A stretch of 64,000 bases of DNA. Origin: Thiotrichales bacterium (GTDB lineage Bacteria; Pseudomonadota; Gammaproteobacteria; Thiomicrospirales; Thiomicrospiraceae). The stretch spans positions 1-64,000 of the forward strand of contig JAFGUG010000057.1 in NCBI GenBank assembly GCA_016938655.1, in the 5' to 3' direction. Position numbers and translations under genes: made by a program. The notes under the pieces are model-generated. The model was given only the letters and a program-made list of their open reading frames with translations. It ran no database searches and was not told the DNA's origin. Shown here in pieces: positions 30,401-41,627 of this stretch (its first letter is position 1; the number at the start of each line of letters is the position of its first letter).

Positions 30401-32028
30401 TTATAGATCACCTCCATCTTAGAGTTGGTTACCAACAACTGCGGCAAAAATAAATTTACGGACTCGTTAGCGATCACCTCATTAAGGCTAAGAGGTTGCT
30501 CACTTTTTTCATTGACCGTTCCACCTTTAAAACTCGATTTTTTAGGCGATTTCAAAAGCGCATAAGCTTTTTTAGCTTGAGCGGAAGGAATGTGTTTAAA
30601 GAGTTTATTTTTAGCATCTACCTCAATAAACCAGTCATCATAGTAAGCTGAGTTTTCTGATTTACCTAAGAACAGTAAACCGTTTGGGCGTAACGACTTA
30701 TGAAACAACGGCATCACATAATTTTGAGCCTCCACCTTAAAGTAGATGAGTAAATTACGACAGGCAATTAAATCCAAGTCACTAAAAGGCGGATCGGATA
30801 ACAAGTTATGGAAAGCGAACACCACCTCTTCTCTTAGGCTTTTGTTCACCACATAGGCACCGTCTTGCAAAGTGAAGTACTTTTTAATGAGTTTCGCGTC
30901 AATTAAATCCAGAGAATTAAGTGCGTAAGCACCTTTTCTAGCGACGCTAATTGACTCTTCATTAATGTCGGTTGCAAACAGCCTCAAACGAATAGTGTGA
31001 TTACTTTTTTCTAAACGCTCTTTAATGGTAATCAGTACCGAATACACCTCCTCACCGGTTGAACAACCGGGAATCCAAACGCGCAACTCCTCGCGATCTG
31101 GATTCTTTTCCAGATATTGTTCAATCGCTTTTGAAAGAGCCTGAAACGCTTCGGGGTCTCTAAAAAACTCGGTCACGCCAATCAGCATATCGTCATACAG
31201 CATCTCCACTTCTTTTGGGTTTGATTCCAATAAAACCAGATACTCTTGTAATGTTTGTGACTTGGTATTCATCATTCGGCGCTCAATACGGCGATTAATG
31301 GTGGTCTCTTTATACGCCGAAAAATCGACCTTTTTGTACTTATACAAACTCTCTAGCACGCGCTCTCGGTAATTAAGCGGTTTACTGATTTTTTCATGTT
31401 GGGCAATCAGTTCTTTAACGGAGTATTTCTCGATTAACCTAAGTTCGTCACTCATCTCTTCGGGTGCAAGAATGGCATTAACCGCACAATCTTTAATTGA
31501 TGAAAGTGGCATGCCATCAAATTTAGCCGTCGTGGGATCTTGCACAATGGTGTAACCACCGTAGGTTTGAATTTCTTGCATGCCGTGAATGCCATCATGC
31601 CCAGTGCCAGACATAATAATACCCACACAATCCTCTTTAAATTGGTGGGCAATGGATGTGAATAATCGATCAATCGAGGGCGAAGGCTTTGAATCTGTTT
31701 CACTAAACGGCGTCAATACAATCCGCTTTTCTTTATCGACTTCAATATTTTTACCCTGCGGAACAATGTAAATTGCATCTCGTTTGATTTGGGTACCTTC
31801 TGTCGCTTGGATCACTTTTAATGTGGTCAGTTTTTGCAGAAGCTCGGGAAGTAAAGTCGGACGATTGGGGCTGAGGTGTTGAGCAATGAGATAGGCAAAA
31901 GCACTCTTTTTGGGCAGCATTGACACAAAATCGGATAAAGGTCCTAACCCACCTGCGCTCGTACCAATGGCCACTAAAATGAATGATTGATCATCTTGTA
32001 AACTCGGACTTTGCTGAATCTTACTCAT
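27418..32028 (-). CDS. CheB-CheR-PAS-GGDEF-EAL hybrid signalling protein
   Basis: This 1536-residue protein joins chemotaxis-type methylation enzymes to c-di-GMP turnover. The CheB methylesterase domain (about 15-200) keeps the catalytic Ser (GTSAGG), His (IAQHLSP) and Asp (GTGHDG). The CheR methyltransferase domain (about 215-490) has PGCSTGEEVYS. A long coiled coil of repeated STNEELE-type heptads (about 660-730) follows, then three or four PAS domains. GGDEF (RLGGDEF near 1188, I-site REQD) and EAL (SLEALIRW near 1310, DDFGTGYSNL) complete it. All catalytic motifs look intact. No signal peptide or membrane segment is visible. Confidence 0.92.
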   Translation of the reverse strand: MSKIQQSPSLQDDQSFILVAIGTSAGGLGPLSDFVSMLPKKSAFAYLIAQHLSPNRPTLLPELLQKLTTLKVIQATEGTQIKRDAIYIVPQGKNIEVDKEKRIVLTPFSETDSKPSPSIDRLFTSIAHQFKEDCVGIIMSGTGHDGIHGMQEIQTYGGYTIVQDPTTAKFDGMPLSSIKDCAVNAILAPEEMSDELRLIEKYSVKELIAQHEKISKPLNYRERVLESLYKYKKVDFSAYKETTINRRIERRMMNTKSQTLQEYLVLLESNPKEVEMLYDDMLIGVTEFFRDPEAFQALSKAIEQYLEKNPDREELRVWIPGCSTGEEVYSVLITIKERLEKSNHTIRLRLFATDINEESISVARKGAYALNSLDLIDAKLIKKYFTLQDGAYVVNKSLREEVVFAFHNLLSDPPFSDLDLIACRNLLIYFKVEAQNYVMPLFHKSLRPNGLLFLGKSENSAYYDDWFIEVDAKNKLFKHIPSAQAKKAYALLKSPKKSSFKGGTVNEKSEQPLSLNEVIANESVNLFLPQLLVTNSKMEVIYKRGDFKYLSMPDGFISYNLYKMVNPNLSIEIRKAVIKAQKEQKKVSTKFVLISNEEDQPYLIKVSVTPLVFNSEEMFVFVFEQVAMSELSLLTSYSQFDESIDKQSVLSVELKNTKKNMQFLVDELESTNAQYQILNEELQSSNEEFQSTNEELETSIEELQSTNEELETAYSELKEMYAQKDIAQKALERLNYRYDSLLENINDAVVISDVDGCLMSVNHAMKLITGYTKKQLLTKKWSDLVSNFTPEEMTEHFHRVVNEGGADPYTLNLVTKNQDIRITHVQEYVTRDKDGSVKIWSFVRDMTQEYRAKQDSQLSEKKYQQTFEQANIGIAHVSLSGDWLLVNRALLEILGYSEQELMSKTFQDISHPEDLGTDLALVEQMLSGEIDEYKLEKRYFHKNGQIVWGNLSVGLVRDLEGNPLYFVSIIEDITEAKNNLLKLEQAYVVFESTQEAIIVTDSDFIIMRVNRAFGTLTGFSEHEVLGQNVNILKTNQHTNAFFHNMKKTIKASGSWSGEVINQYKNGDFYSVYLNVNAVKNADGEVLQYVGVLTDISSLKNAQEETTFLAYHDTLTGLPNRALCIERLDHALSIAKRNQTDLALFFIDLDRFKVINDGLGHTVGDKVLVEVANRLQTIFREQDTIARLGGDEFVAIVEGLDSPLSASNIANKVIQAVSQPLSIGGDFIKTGASVGISVYPNDGADFENLLRKADLAMYLAKDQGRNTFRFASEDLSNNAFEKVTLEHAIQEGLAKREFEVYYQPIVSFETQQVVSLEALIRWNHPKLGLISPNKFIPIAEESDLIVEISNFVIQEAIAAVTFLREENGFLGKVAINLSVREFENDAFVQNLKTLHQQRKISSESLQFEITERLIMPDGDNLKNRIEQIQSLGFEFIIDDFGTGYSNLKYLRSIPIKALKIDMCFVQEIGVEGGTSEEIIKATIAMANALQLGVVAEGVETQAQFDFLKQNGCSYAQGYLFSPPQSLKKICHFLKQSG

Positions 32029-32245
32029 ACGACAGGCTCTTAAGGGACTTATGTTAGATAATCTTAACGAATAAACCGACCATTTACATTAAATTAAATA
32101 AGGATTTTATAATGAACAAAGAACAGAAGATCATTCAAACCAGTTTAAATAAGCCACACATAAGCATTAGCTAAAAATCGTGTTACTTTAGGTTGAGCCA
32201 GCCTTTTAAAATCTAAACCTTAAGGGTATACTGCATTGGCAACAT

Positions 32246-32331
32246 TGTCGGAGTGCCTAGACTTAAAGGCTGAGATCGCATTACGCGGGATCCGTAGAAC
32301 CTGATCTGGTTAGTACCAGCGAAGGGAACAT
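32246..32331 (+). ncRNA. TPP (THI element) riboswitch
   Basis: The conserved TPP aptamer pieces are all present in order: GGAGTGCC, GGCTGAGATC, then AACCTGATCTGGTTAGTACC and AGCGAAGGGAA. It lies about 200 bases before thiC on the same strand and should repress the thiamine operon when thiamine diphosphate is plentiful. A TATACT at 32227-32232 is a possible -10 box. Confidence 0.97.
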
Positions 32332-34512
<2,181 letters not shown>

Positions 34513-34513
<1 letters not shown>

Positions 34514-35721
34514 TGGACACCCCAAAAAACGACTCCAAACCCAGTCGCGTTGCCATTCTGGGCGCGGGTTTAATGGGCAGAATGTTGGCGGTGGCCTTGA
34601 CTCAAAAAAACCTAGCCGATGAATATAATGTGGTTCTGTTTGACCAAGACAACGAACACGGTCATGACAGTGCGGCCTATTTGGCCGCTGCGATGCTAGC
34701 GCCGTTGGCAGAATCCGCTGAAGCGTCAAAAAACATTATGCGCATGGGCGAACAAAGTCTCAATTTATGGCCTGAGTTTTTAGAGACTCTGGAAGCGCCG
34801 GTGTTTTTTCAACAACAAGGGAGCTTGATTTTGTCGCACGACCAAGATCGCGCTTACCTTCTGGACTTTCAACGCCGACTCAAACGCCATAATAATCAGA
34901 GTGTCAAAGCCTTGAATAAAGACGCGATTGAACAGCTTGAACCAAGTTTAGCCAATCAATCGAAATACTTTATGAATGGTCTGTTTCTGCCCAACGAAGG
35001 GCAACTGGATAACCGAGAGTTGTTGAGCAGTTTGGCGCTGACCATTAAAAAACGTAATATCGCATGGTTCCGCAATACTGCGGTGGAGCACCATGGTAAT
35101 GAGGTCATCTTTAATAACCAAAGTACAAAATTTGATTGGGTAATTGACTGTCGAGGCCTTGGCGCTAAAACCGTTAATGCTAATTTACGAGGAGTGCGTG
35201 GTGAGGTCATTCGTGTGCATGCGCCCGAAGTAGACCTTAGCCGACCCGTGCGTTTAATGCATCCGCGCTACCCCATTTACATCGCACCCAAACGCAACTA
35301 TCACTTTGTGATTGGTGCCACGCAAATAGAGTCCGAAGACCGCCGTCAACCGACCATTCGCTCGGCACTAGAGTTACTCTCTAGCTGTTACAGCGTGCAT
35401 AAAGGTTTTGCCGAAGCGGAGATTTTAGAGATGAAAGCGGGGTTACGCCCTGCTCTACCCGATAACGAACCCAAAATTACCGTGGATGGTCAGAGCATTC
35501 AGGTCAACGGACTTTTTCGCCACGGCTATCTGTTAGCGCCCGTTTTGGTGGAACAGTGTTTAGCGGTTATTCAACAAACGCAAACCGCATTAAAACCGAA
35601 AAAGACGCTTAAAAACTCAGCAGGTCTGCCAAATATTCAATTAAGCAGCTCACATGAAACAGATTCAAACTGTGTTCCGCCACCGTTTTTTGAACAACTA
35701 GTGGAGCACGCCCATGTCTGA
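34513..35721 (+). CDS. thiO: Glycine oxidase ThiO-like FAD oxidoreductase
   Basis: ThiO oxidises glycine to iminoglycine for the thiamine thiazole ring in organisms that use the oxygen-dependent route instead of ThiH. The 402-residue protein starts with an FAD motif (VAILGAGLMGRMLAVAL) and has the DAO-type C-terminal (MKAGLRPALPDNEPKI and NGLFRHGYLLAP). It overlaps thiC by one base and thiS by 8. A degenerate palindrome site (GCAGGTCTGC) lies in its 3' end. Position between thiC and thiS-thiG supports the role. Confidence 0.88.
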
Positions 35722-35923
35722 AACGTTTGATGTTTTGATTAACAATATGCCCTGCACCATTCAAACCAATATGCCGTTATCAAAGGTTTTGGCGCTGTTT
35801 GGTGCGCAACAACCGTATGCGCTGTTGATTAACCATCAATTTGTGCCCAGTTCGCAACACGACTCGGTCATGCTTAAACCGGATGACAAGATTGATGTTA
35901 TTTCAGCGATTCAAGGAGGTTAA
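35714..35923 (+). CDS. thiS: Sulfur carrier protein ThiS
   Basis: ThiS carries sulfur as a C-terminal thiocarboxylate for thiazole synthesis. The 69-residue ubiquitin-like protein ends with the required Gly-Gly (VISAIQGG). It overlaps the end of thiO by 8 bases and its stop directly abuts the thiG ATG. The activating enzyme ThiF is not in the window and must come from elsewhere if the pathway is complete. Confidence 0.92.
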   Translation: MSETFDVLINNMPCTIQTNMPLSKVLALFGAQQPYALLINHQFVPSSQHDSVMLKPDDKIDVISAIQGG

Positions 35924-36763
35924 ATGCACACTTCATTTCATACCGAAAACGTGTCCACCGAAACAAACCAAGACACGTTTAATATTTACGGCACTCAACT
36001 AACCAGCCGACTGCTGATTGGCAGTGCGCTGTACCCTTCGCCACAGAGCATGCAGCAGTCCATTCAAGCCTCAGGTGCGCAAGTGGTGACCCTGTCGCTA
36101 AGCAGACAAAACCCACAAGCCAATGGGGGCGAAACGTTTTGGCAACTGATTCAATCGCTCGGTTTGCATTTACTTCCCAATACCGCGGGTTGTCACAGCG
36201 TGAATGAGGCGGTGAACATGGCGAAGATGAGTCGAGAACTGTTTCAAACCGACTGGGTAAAACTGGAACTGGTGGGCGATGATTACAATCTGCAACCCGA
36301 CCCCATCGACTTAGTGAAAGCCACCGAAATGTTATTAAACGATGGTTTTAAAGTATTGCCCTACTGCACCGATGACTTAGTGATTGCACGTCATCTAGTG
36401 GAATTAGGTTGCGAAGTCATTATGCCATGGGGATCGCCCATTGGCACCGGCAAAGGCATTATGAACCCGTATGCAATTCAAGCCATTCGCGACCGTTTTC
36501 CAGAAGTGACCTTGATTATTGACTCGGGCATTGGCAAACCGTCGCATGCCACGCAAGCGATGGAGATGGGAGTGGATGGCATATTGCTGAACACCGCCAT
36601 TGCTCATGCTAATCAACCGGAAATGATGGCGCAAGCCTTTGCGCAGAGCATTCAGGCTGGACGATTAGCGTATTTAAGTGGTTTAATGACCGAGCGTTCA
36701 ACAGCCAGCCCAAGCACGCCCACGCTAGACACCCCTTTCTGGCATCAGATACAGTATGGATAA
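35924..36763 (+). CDS. thiG: Thiazole synthase ThiG
   Basis: ThiG assembles the thiazole from deoxyxylulose phosphate, iminoglycine and ThiS-thiocarboxylate. The 279-residue protein has the active-site Lys in [42 protein letters not shown], and [11 protein letters not shown]. It is about 20 residues longer at the N-terminus than E. coli ThiG, with a polar start ([10 protein letters not shown]) before the conserved [20 protein letters not shown] lies just before the ATG. Confidence 0.95.
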   Translation: MHTSFHTENVSTETNQDTFNIYGTQLTSRLLIGSALYPSPQSMQQSIQASGAQVVTLSLSRQNPQANGGETFWQLIQSLGLHLLPNTAGCHSVNEAVNMAKMSRELFQTDWVKLELVGDDYNLQPDPIDLVKATEMLLNDGFKVLPYCTDDLVIARHLVELGCEVIMPWGSPIGTGKGIMNPYAIQAIRDRFPEVTLIIDSGIGKPSHATQAMEMGVDGILLNTAIAHANQPEMMAQAFAQSIQAGRLAYLSGLMTERSTASPSTPTLDTPFWHQIQYG

Positions 36764-36777
36764 AATGGATACCTAGC

Positions 36778-38310
36778 ATGATTAAACAGATGCAACATCA
36801 AACAACCGAACGCCCCATTATCTGGAGTATTGCTGGCTCCGACTGCAGTGGCGGTGCGGGCATTCAGGCGGACATTAAAACCGGCCACGCGCTGGGCTGT
36901 GAAGTGTGTACGATTATTACCGCCAACACGGTACAAAACTCGCAAACCTTAATCGCCATTCACCCCGTTGAAGTCAGCTTATTGCAAGAGCAGTTTGACT
37001 GCTTACTGGCTGATAAACCCCCCAAGGTCATTAAGATTGGTCTGATTGCCAATAATGCTCAACTGCAATGGCTTATTGAACGTCTTACTTTTTTAAAACA
37101 GCACCCCAATCACGCAGATCTAAAAATTGTTCTAGACCCCATCATGAAAGCCAGCATCGGTAAAGATTTAGTGGCCGAAGAGATAGAGCAACCGCTATTG
37201 GATAGACTCATAAACCTAACCGAGGTGATTACCCCAAATATTTCAGAAGCCGCTCGATTAGCGCAAGACCCAAAACAACAACTTACTCTAGAAACCTGGG
37301 CAGAACGAATTGCTGATAAAGGCTGTAAAACGGTCGTGGTTACGGGTGGCCACTCCGAACACCCAGAATCCGTTATCGACCACTGCTTTTGTGGTGACTT
37401 AACGTTTAAGCTCAGTTCGCCCCGCATTGAAACCAGTTACGGGCATGGCAGCGGCTGTACCTTTTCCACCGCTTACGCCAGTTTTTTAGCGCACGGTTAT
37501 TTAGACCGCGACGCCTTTATACAGAGTAAAGCCTTTATTAATAAAGCCTTTCAACTGTCGGCAGATCACAGCGATTACTACGGTGCGCTGATTCAACCCA
37601 GCTGGCCGGTCGATAAAAATTGTTATCCACAGGTTGTTAGCAACGACGGTTTAGCCATGCAAAGTGGCTTAACCTTTCCATCGTTAGGCACCACCCAACT
37701 TGGACTGTACCCAGTTATCGATTCAATCGAGTGGTTGACCCAACTGCTGCCAATGGGCTTAGAGGTTATTCAACTGCGCCTTAAAAATCGCACTCAAGCA
37801 GAACTCGCCCCGCTCATACAACAAGCGGTTGAACTGGCTAAAGCCTACCCAAGAACGCGTCTGTTTATTAACGACCATTGGCAGTTAGCCATTCAATTTG
37901 GCGCTTATGGGGTGCATTTAGGGCAAGAAGATATTCAAGCCGCCGACCTGAAAGCGATTCATCAAAGTGGTTTACGCTTGGGCATTAGCACCCATGGCAG
38001 TTATGAATTTATTTTGGCCGAACAGGCACAACCAAGTTATTTGGCGGTGGGCGCAGTGTTTGAAACCCAAACCAAAGACATGACCGGGCAGATTCAGGGC
38101 GTGAACAATCTACAGAAATTGGTTAATTTAAATGGCATCATTCCACTGGTGGCAATTGGTGGCATTACCTTAGAAAATGCCACGCCAGTCATTAAAACCG
38201 GTGTGAATAGCATTGCGGTTGTAACCGCCATTACCAAAGCAAACAACCCCGAAAAAGTGGTTCAAACCTTTCAAAGGCTGTTCTCTAAACTGGTGAATAC
38301 TCGGGATTAA
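36778..38310 (+). CDS. thiDE: Fused HMP-P kinase / thiamine phosphate synthase (ThiD-ThiE)
   Basis: The N-terminal half (about 1-260) is ThiD: IWSIAGSDCSGGAGIQADIK at the start, VLDPIMKAS, and the catalytic loop YGHGSGCTFSTAYA. The C-terminal half (about 300-510) is ThiE: YPVIDSIEWL, QLRLKNRTQ, FINDHWQLAIQFGAYGVHLGQEDI, and LVAIGGI. The fusion joins pyrimidine phosphorylation to coupling with the thiazole. It is the last gene of the riboswitch-controlled operon, 14 bases after thiG. Confidence 0.94.
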   Translation: MIKQMQHQTTERPIIWSIAGSDCSGGAGIQADIKTGHALGCEVCTIITANTVQNSQTLIAIHPVEVSLLQEQFDCLLADKPPKVIKIGLIANNAQLQWLIERLTFLKQHPNHADLKIVLDPIMKASIGKDLVAEEIEQPLLDRLINLTEVITPNISEAARLAQDPKQQLTLETWAERIADKGCKTVVVTGGHSEHPESVIDHCFCGDLTFKLSSPRIETSYGHGSGCTFSTAYASFLAHGYLDRDAFIQSKAFINKAFQLSADHSDYYGALIQPSWPVDKNCYPQVVSNDGLAMQSGLTFPSLGTTQLGLYPVIDSIEWLTQLLPMGLEVIQLRLKNRTQAELAPLIQQAVELAKAYPRTRLFINDHWQLAIQFGAYGVHLGQEDIQAADLKAIHQSGLRLGISTHGSYEFILAEQAQPSYLAVGAVFETQTKDMTGQIQGVNNLQKLVNLNGIIPLVAIGGITLENATPVIKTGVNSIAVVTAITKANNPEKVVQTFQRLFSKLVNTRD

Positions 38311-38524
38311 CGTTTAGGAAAATGGTTTAGGTGAGTTGTTTAGATGAGTTAACCACGAAGGCACGAAGACACGAAGAAAAGCACTTTGGGAAGCTTAATT
38401 TTGAATAGTTAGTTTGCTGACTCAGTTTTAAAAAACAAGTATTAAGCAACCTTCCCTATTTAAACCTTCGTGTCTTCGTGGTTCAAATAAAAAATCAGCA
38501 GGCCTGCTTGGTTTTTAACGATTG
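38311..38524. repeat. CACGAAG inverted repeat and GCAGGCCTGC palindrome after thiDE
   Basis: AACCACGAAGGCACGAAGACACGAAG (in parts) near 38350 is paired with CCTTCGTGTCTTCGTGGTT at 38465-38483, bounding an unrelated interior. AGCAGGCCTGCT follows at 38497-38508. The last 44 bases of this block (38466-38509) recur at 38972-39010 and 39346-39389 as direct repeats. Confidence 0.75.
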
Positions 38525-39296
38525 TTGAGAAGCCTTTTTATTACTCTCTTTTTTCATTGATTCAGTGCATTGGCTTCCCGTTACTATTTTTGCGTGTCCA
38601 AAAATAGTAACCACAAAAAGGACACCCCGCTCCATAAATTGGAAAGTTCTAAACGAAGAACTCGGCTGAAGCGAAGCGGAGAGACGAGAAACTCATTCGC
38701 TGAAATCCCATAACTCGCTCCGCAAGCTACGCTCAAACAAATGGGATTCTTAATCGCTCATTTCGTTAAGACCTTTGCACAATTTATTCCAAGGGGTTTT
38801 AAACGTGCAAACCAGAAATGGTCTTTTTAAACTTTGCAGACTAAATTCTGCGCCCCCTTTGCCAAAACTGCAAAATTAAGCGTTAACAGCAACCAAAAAC
38901 ACAAAAGGACCAAAGCTTTAGCCTTCATTTAAAAGTCTTCGTGTCTTCGTGGTTAACTTGCTCTATATGCTTGTCTTCGTGGTTCAAATAAAAAATCAGC
39001 AGGCCTGCTTACTTTGTAAACGTTAAAGCTCGGGACAATTTAGCATTTTTTGCACACATCATTGCCCTTTGAAAAGGCTCGTTCGTTCCCTTAATGAAAT
39101 GAACGATAAAAAATTTGTGCTGTTTGAGGCGAACTTGTTCGGCGAGTTCACAAATTTCAGTGAATGAGTTTAGGGAACTTCGAGGATTTGAGCAGGGTTG
39201 CCTTTTGTGGTTACTATTTTGGCAACGCAAAATAGTAACGGGAAGCCGATGCACTCAACAAAATTAAAAACCGAAATAATCAAAAAGGCTTCTCAA
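38525..39296. repeat. Composite element: two inverted copies of a structured repeat
   Basis: About 96 bases at 38525-38620 match, in inverted orientation, 39201-39296; both start TTGAGAAGCCTTTTT and contain GGCTTCCCGTTACTATTTT with its own hairpin GTTACTATTTT / AAAATAGTAAC. The homology goes further inward through AAACTCATTC-CTGAAAT and CTCAAACA. There a stem is kept with different bases in each copy. The middle (about 38790-39030) holds a CACGAAG-type arm and AGCAGGCCTGCT at 38998-39009. No intact transposase gene is visible. The 81-codon minus-strand frame inside (39009-39254) is judged to be repeat sequence. Confidence 0.75.
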
Positions 39297-39392
39297 TAAA
39301 CCCAAAAGGGCCAAAGCTTTAGCCTTCATTTAAAAAACTTCGTACCTTCGTGTCTTCGTGGTTCAAATAAAAAATCAGCAGGCCTGCTTGAA
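39297..39392. repeat. Direct repeat of the flank, with GCAGGCCTGC palindrome
   Basis: CCAAAGCTTTAGCCTTCATT followed by AAAA and CTTCGTG arrays matches 38914-38960. The block CTTCGTGTCTTCGTGG to GCAGGCCTGCTT (39346-39389) is the third direct copy. AGCAGGCCTGCT is at 39377-39388, immediately downstream of the pqiA-like gene. Confidence 0.75.
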
Positions 39393-40013
39393 TTACTGAG
39401 TCGGTTGCTTACCACTTGCTAACAACTGACTACCGGCAATCGACAGTAAACAGTAACCTAGAAAGTAATAAAAACCGTCTTCAAAGGTGATGCTGGTTTC
39501 CACTAACGCAGAGGTGCCGGCGCTGGCTTTAATCGCTAAAAAGGCAATAATCAATGCCATCACAAACACGTCCGCCATTGACCATTTACTTAGAGCACCG
39601 CTGATTTTACCCGCGCTTTTTGCCCAACTAAAACTTGAAAAACCGTAGTGTAAAATCAACAGGCCTGCTTTAATAGCCGGCACCATCACACTGAAAAACA
39701 GAATCATCGCCGCCACCGTGCGATTGCCCTCATTCCACAAGGCTTGCGAAGCGCCTAAAATGCTTTTTGCAGAGTCTTGAATGACCACAGTGCCATTGAC
39801 CGTGACATTGTTAAACAACTCGTTGGCCATTGACTTGATAAACCCAGGAATCTCTGAGCTGCCAAGCAAAGCCTCTTTGCCTAAATTGGCCAGCTCGGCC
39901 TTATCAAGCGTGGTCACAATGTGCAACACCGGCTCGGTCAGCCCAGGAATTAAAACGCCATAGGCCGCAGCCAATAATAAAAAGCCCAAAAAAGATCGGT
40001 TTAACATAGCCAT
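39393..40013 (-). CDS. Paraquat-inducible protein A family membrane protein
   Basis: This 206-residue protein has an N-terminal membrane segment (FLGFLLLAAAYGVLIPGL), a periplasmic loop to about residue 105, and three further membrane segments. KWSMADVFVMALIIAFLAIKA matches the conserved W-S-M-x-D-V-F block of PqiA proteins. PqiA partners with PqiB/PqiC in envelope lipid transport in E. coli; neither partner is present here, so the role is uncertain. A CAGGCCTGC site lies inside the gene at 39660. Confidence 0.78.
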   Translation of the reverse strand: MAMLNRSFLGFLLLAAAYGVLIPGLTEPVLHIVTTLDKAELANLGKEALLGSSEIPGFIKSMANELFNNVTVNGTVVIQDSAKSILGASQALWNEGNRTVAAMILFFSVMVPAIKAGLLILHYGFSSFSWAKSAGKISGALSKWSMADVFVMALIIAFLAIKASAGTSALVETSITFEDGFYYFLGYCLLSIAGSQLLASGKQPTQ

Positions 40014-40190
40014 TCCAGTGGTAAAAAAGTGCTTGAAATTATACGCTGATTACCCGCAAAACCCCACGTTTAAAATGGCTTATTGTGCCCTTTTAAGCCG
40101 ATTGCCTTACCCTTTATTCATCAATTACATTGGGTGTGAATAGTGCTAATATAGCGCCCATATTTATCTAAAAATGACATTGAGACCCCT

Positions 40191-41609
40191 GTGCTTAAAC
40201 CCATCCTACTCATGGCTGTTTCAACCCTTCTATTATCGGGCTGTACGACTTTTGGGGCGATCACCAATACCGCCAAAACACTCAATCACGCAGATATTAC
40301 CGCGCCCTCATCGGACAACGATATTCTCAATATCAGCCCATCACAAAGTAGCTCAGCACGCCAAACCAATCCACCAAAAGCTTACTCCATTGAGTCGGTG
40401 ATGATTCAAAAACCACTGGGCAAAGCGACTCTGATGTTGGCGTTTTCGGGTGGAGGTTCACGTGCATCGGCCTTGGCCTATGGCGTATTACAAGAGCTCC
40501 GCGACACCCCCATTCAACGTAACGGTCAAACCACCCGTTTGTTGGATGAGGTGGATGTCATTAGCTCGGTGTCGGGGGGCAGTTTTACCGCCGCTTATTA
40601 CGGTTTGCATGGCGATAAAACCTTTCAAAAATTTGAAGGGGTCTTTCTGCGCAAGAACATTGAAGGGCTGTTAATTGAACAAGCGCTCAGCCCGTGGATG
40701 TGGTTTTCAGATATTACGCGCACCGATCGTGCGGTCGCCTTTTATGAGAATGCGGTGTTTAAAGGTGCGACTTATGCCGATATGCAAAAACGTAACGGCC
40801 CGCTCATTGTCATTAACGCCTCCGATTTAGGCAGTGGCATTCGCTTCTCTTTTACCCAAGAGTATTTTGATCTGCTGTGCTCGGACCTCAATAACTTCCC
40901 AGTGGCGCGCGCGGTCACCGCCTCCTCTTCGGTGCCAGTGGTGTTTAACCCAGTGGTGCTTAAAAAATACCGAAACTGCTCGCCACACTCAAATAACTTA
41001 CTGTTTAGTCATCGTGATGAGGCTCACAAAAGTTATGAAGTCAGTTCACTACAGCAAGGGTTAATTGGGTATTTAAATCCCGACGATAAACGCGATTACG
41101 TGCACTTAGTGGACGGCGGCATTACCGACAACTTAGGCTTACGCGCTATTTACGATGTCATGGAACTGGCCGGTGGCGCTAAGGCCATTCTTAAAAAGGT
41201 CGAACAAAAACCGGTTGGCCATTTTGCGGTGATTGCGGTTAACGCCTCCACCAAATCCAGTGGCTATATTGGCTTAAGCAATCAAGTGCCCAATATTGAA
41301 ACCACCATTAATGCGGTCTCAGACATTCAACTGCACCGTTACAATGCCGCCACTATTGAGCTGTTTCAACAAGGCTTAAAGCGCTGGACTCAAGCGCTCT
41401 CCACCGAAAACAAAGTGGTGCAAGACTATTTTATTGAGGTGGGTTTTAAGGATGTGATAGAGCCCGAAAAGCGTGAGTTTTTTAACCGAATCCCCACCTC
41501 GTTTGTGCTCGACACGCAACAAGTTGACGAACTGATTAATGCGGGCCGAACCTTACTAAGACAACATCCGGTTTATCAGCAACTTATCACCAATCTAAAT
41601 GGCCAATAA
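40191..41609 (+). CDS. Patatin-like phospholipase lipoprotein
   Basis: The protein (472 residues from a GTG) has a lipoprotein signal with lipobox LLSGC (C18). The patatin catalytic features are present: oxyanion loop AFSGGGSRA, nucleophile elbow SSVSGGSFTA, and the catalytic Asp in LVDGGITDN. It should be a membrane-attached acyl hydrolase. Start choice rests on the lipoprotein signal; there is no strong ribosome-binding site. It converges on the alpha/beta hydrolase, with CAGGCCTGC in the 18-base gap. Confidence 0.87.
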   Translation: MLKPILLMAVSTLLLSGCTTFGAITNTAKTLNHADITAPSSDNDILNISPSQSSSARQTNPPKAYSIESVMIQKPLGKATLMLAFSGGGSRASALAYGVLQELRDTPIQRNGQTTRLLDEVDVISSVSGGSFTAAYYGLHGDKTFQKFEGVFLRKNIEGLLIEQALSPWMWFSDITRTDRAVAFYENAVFKGATYADMQKRNGPLIVINASDLGSGIRFSFTQEYFDLLCSDLNNFPVARAVTASSSVPVVFNPVVLKKYRNCSPHSNNLLFSHRDEAHKSYEVSSLQQGLIGYLNPDDKRDYVHLVDGGITDNLGLRAIYDVMELAGGAKAILKKVEQKPVGHFAVIAVNASTKSSGYIGLSNQVPNIETTINAVSDIQLHRYNAATIELFQQGLKRWTQALSTENKVVQDYFIEVGFKDVIEPEKREFFNRIPTSFVLDTQQVDELINAGRTLLRQHPVYQQLITNLNGQ

Positions 41610-41627
41610 CCAACAGGCCTGCCAAGT

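Noticed and set aside
39009-39254. An 81-codon minus-strand frame (begins MHRLPVTILRCQNSNHKRQP)
   Set aside because: It lies wholly in the inverted repeat element, its composition follows the hairpins, and the other copy does not keep the frame.
38466-39389. Possible CRISPR array
   Set aside because: The repeats are three in number, irregularly spaced by hundreds of bases, and no cas genes are present.
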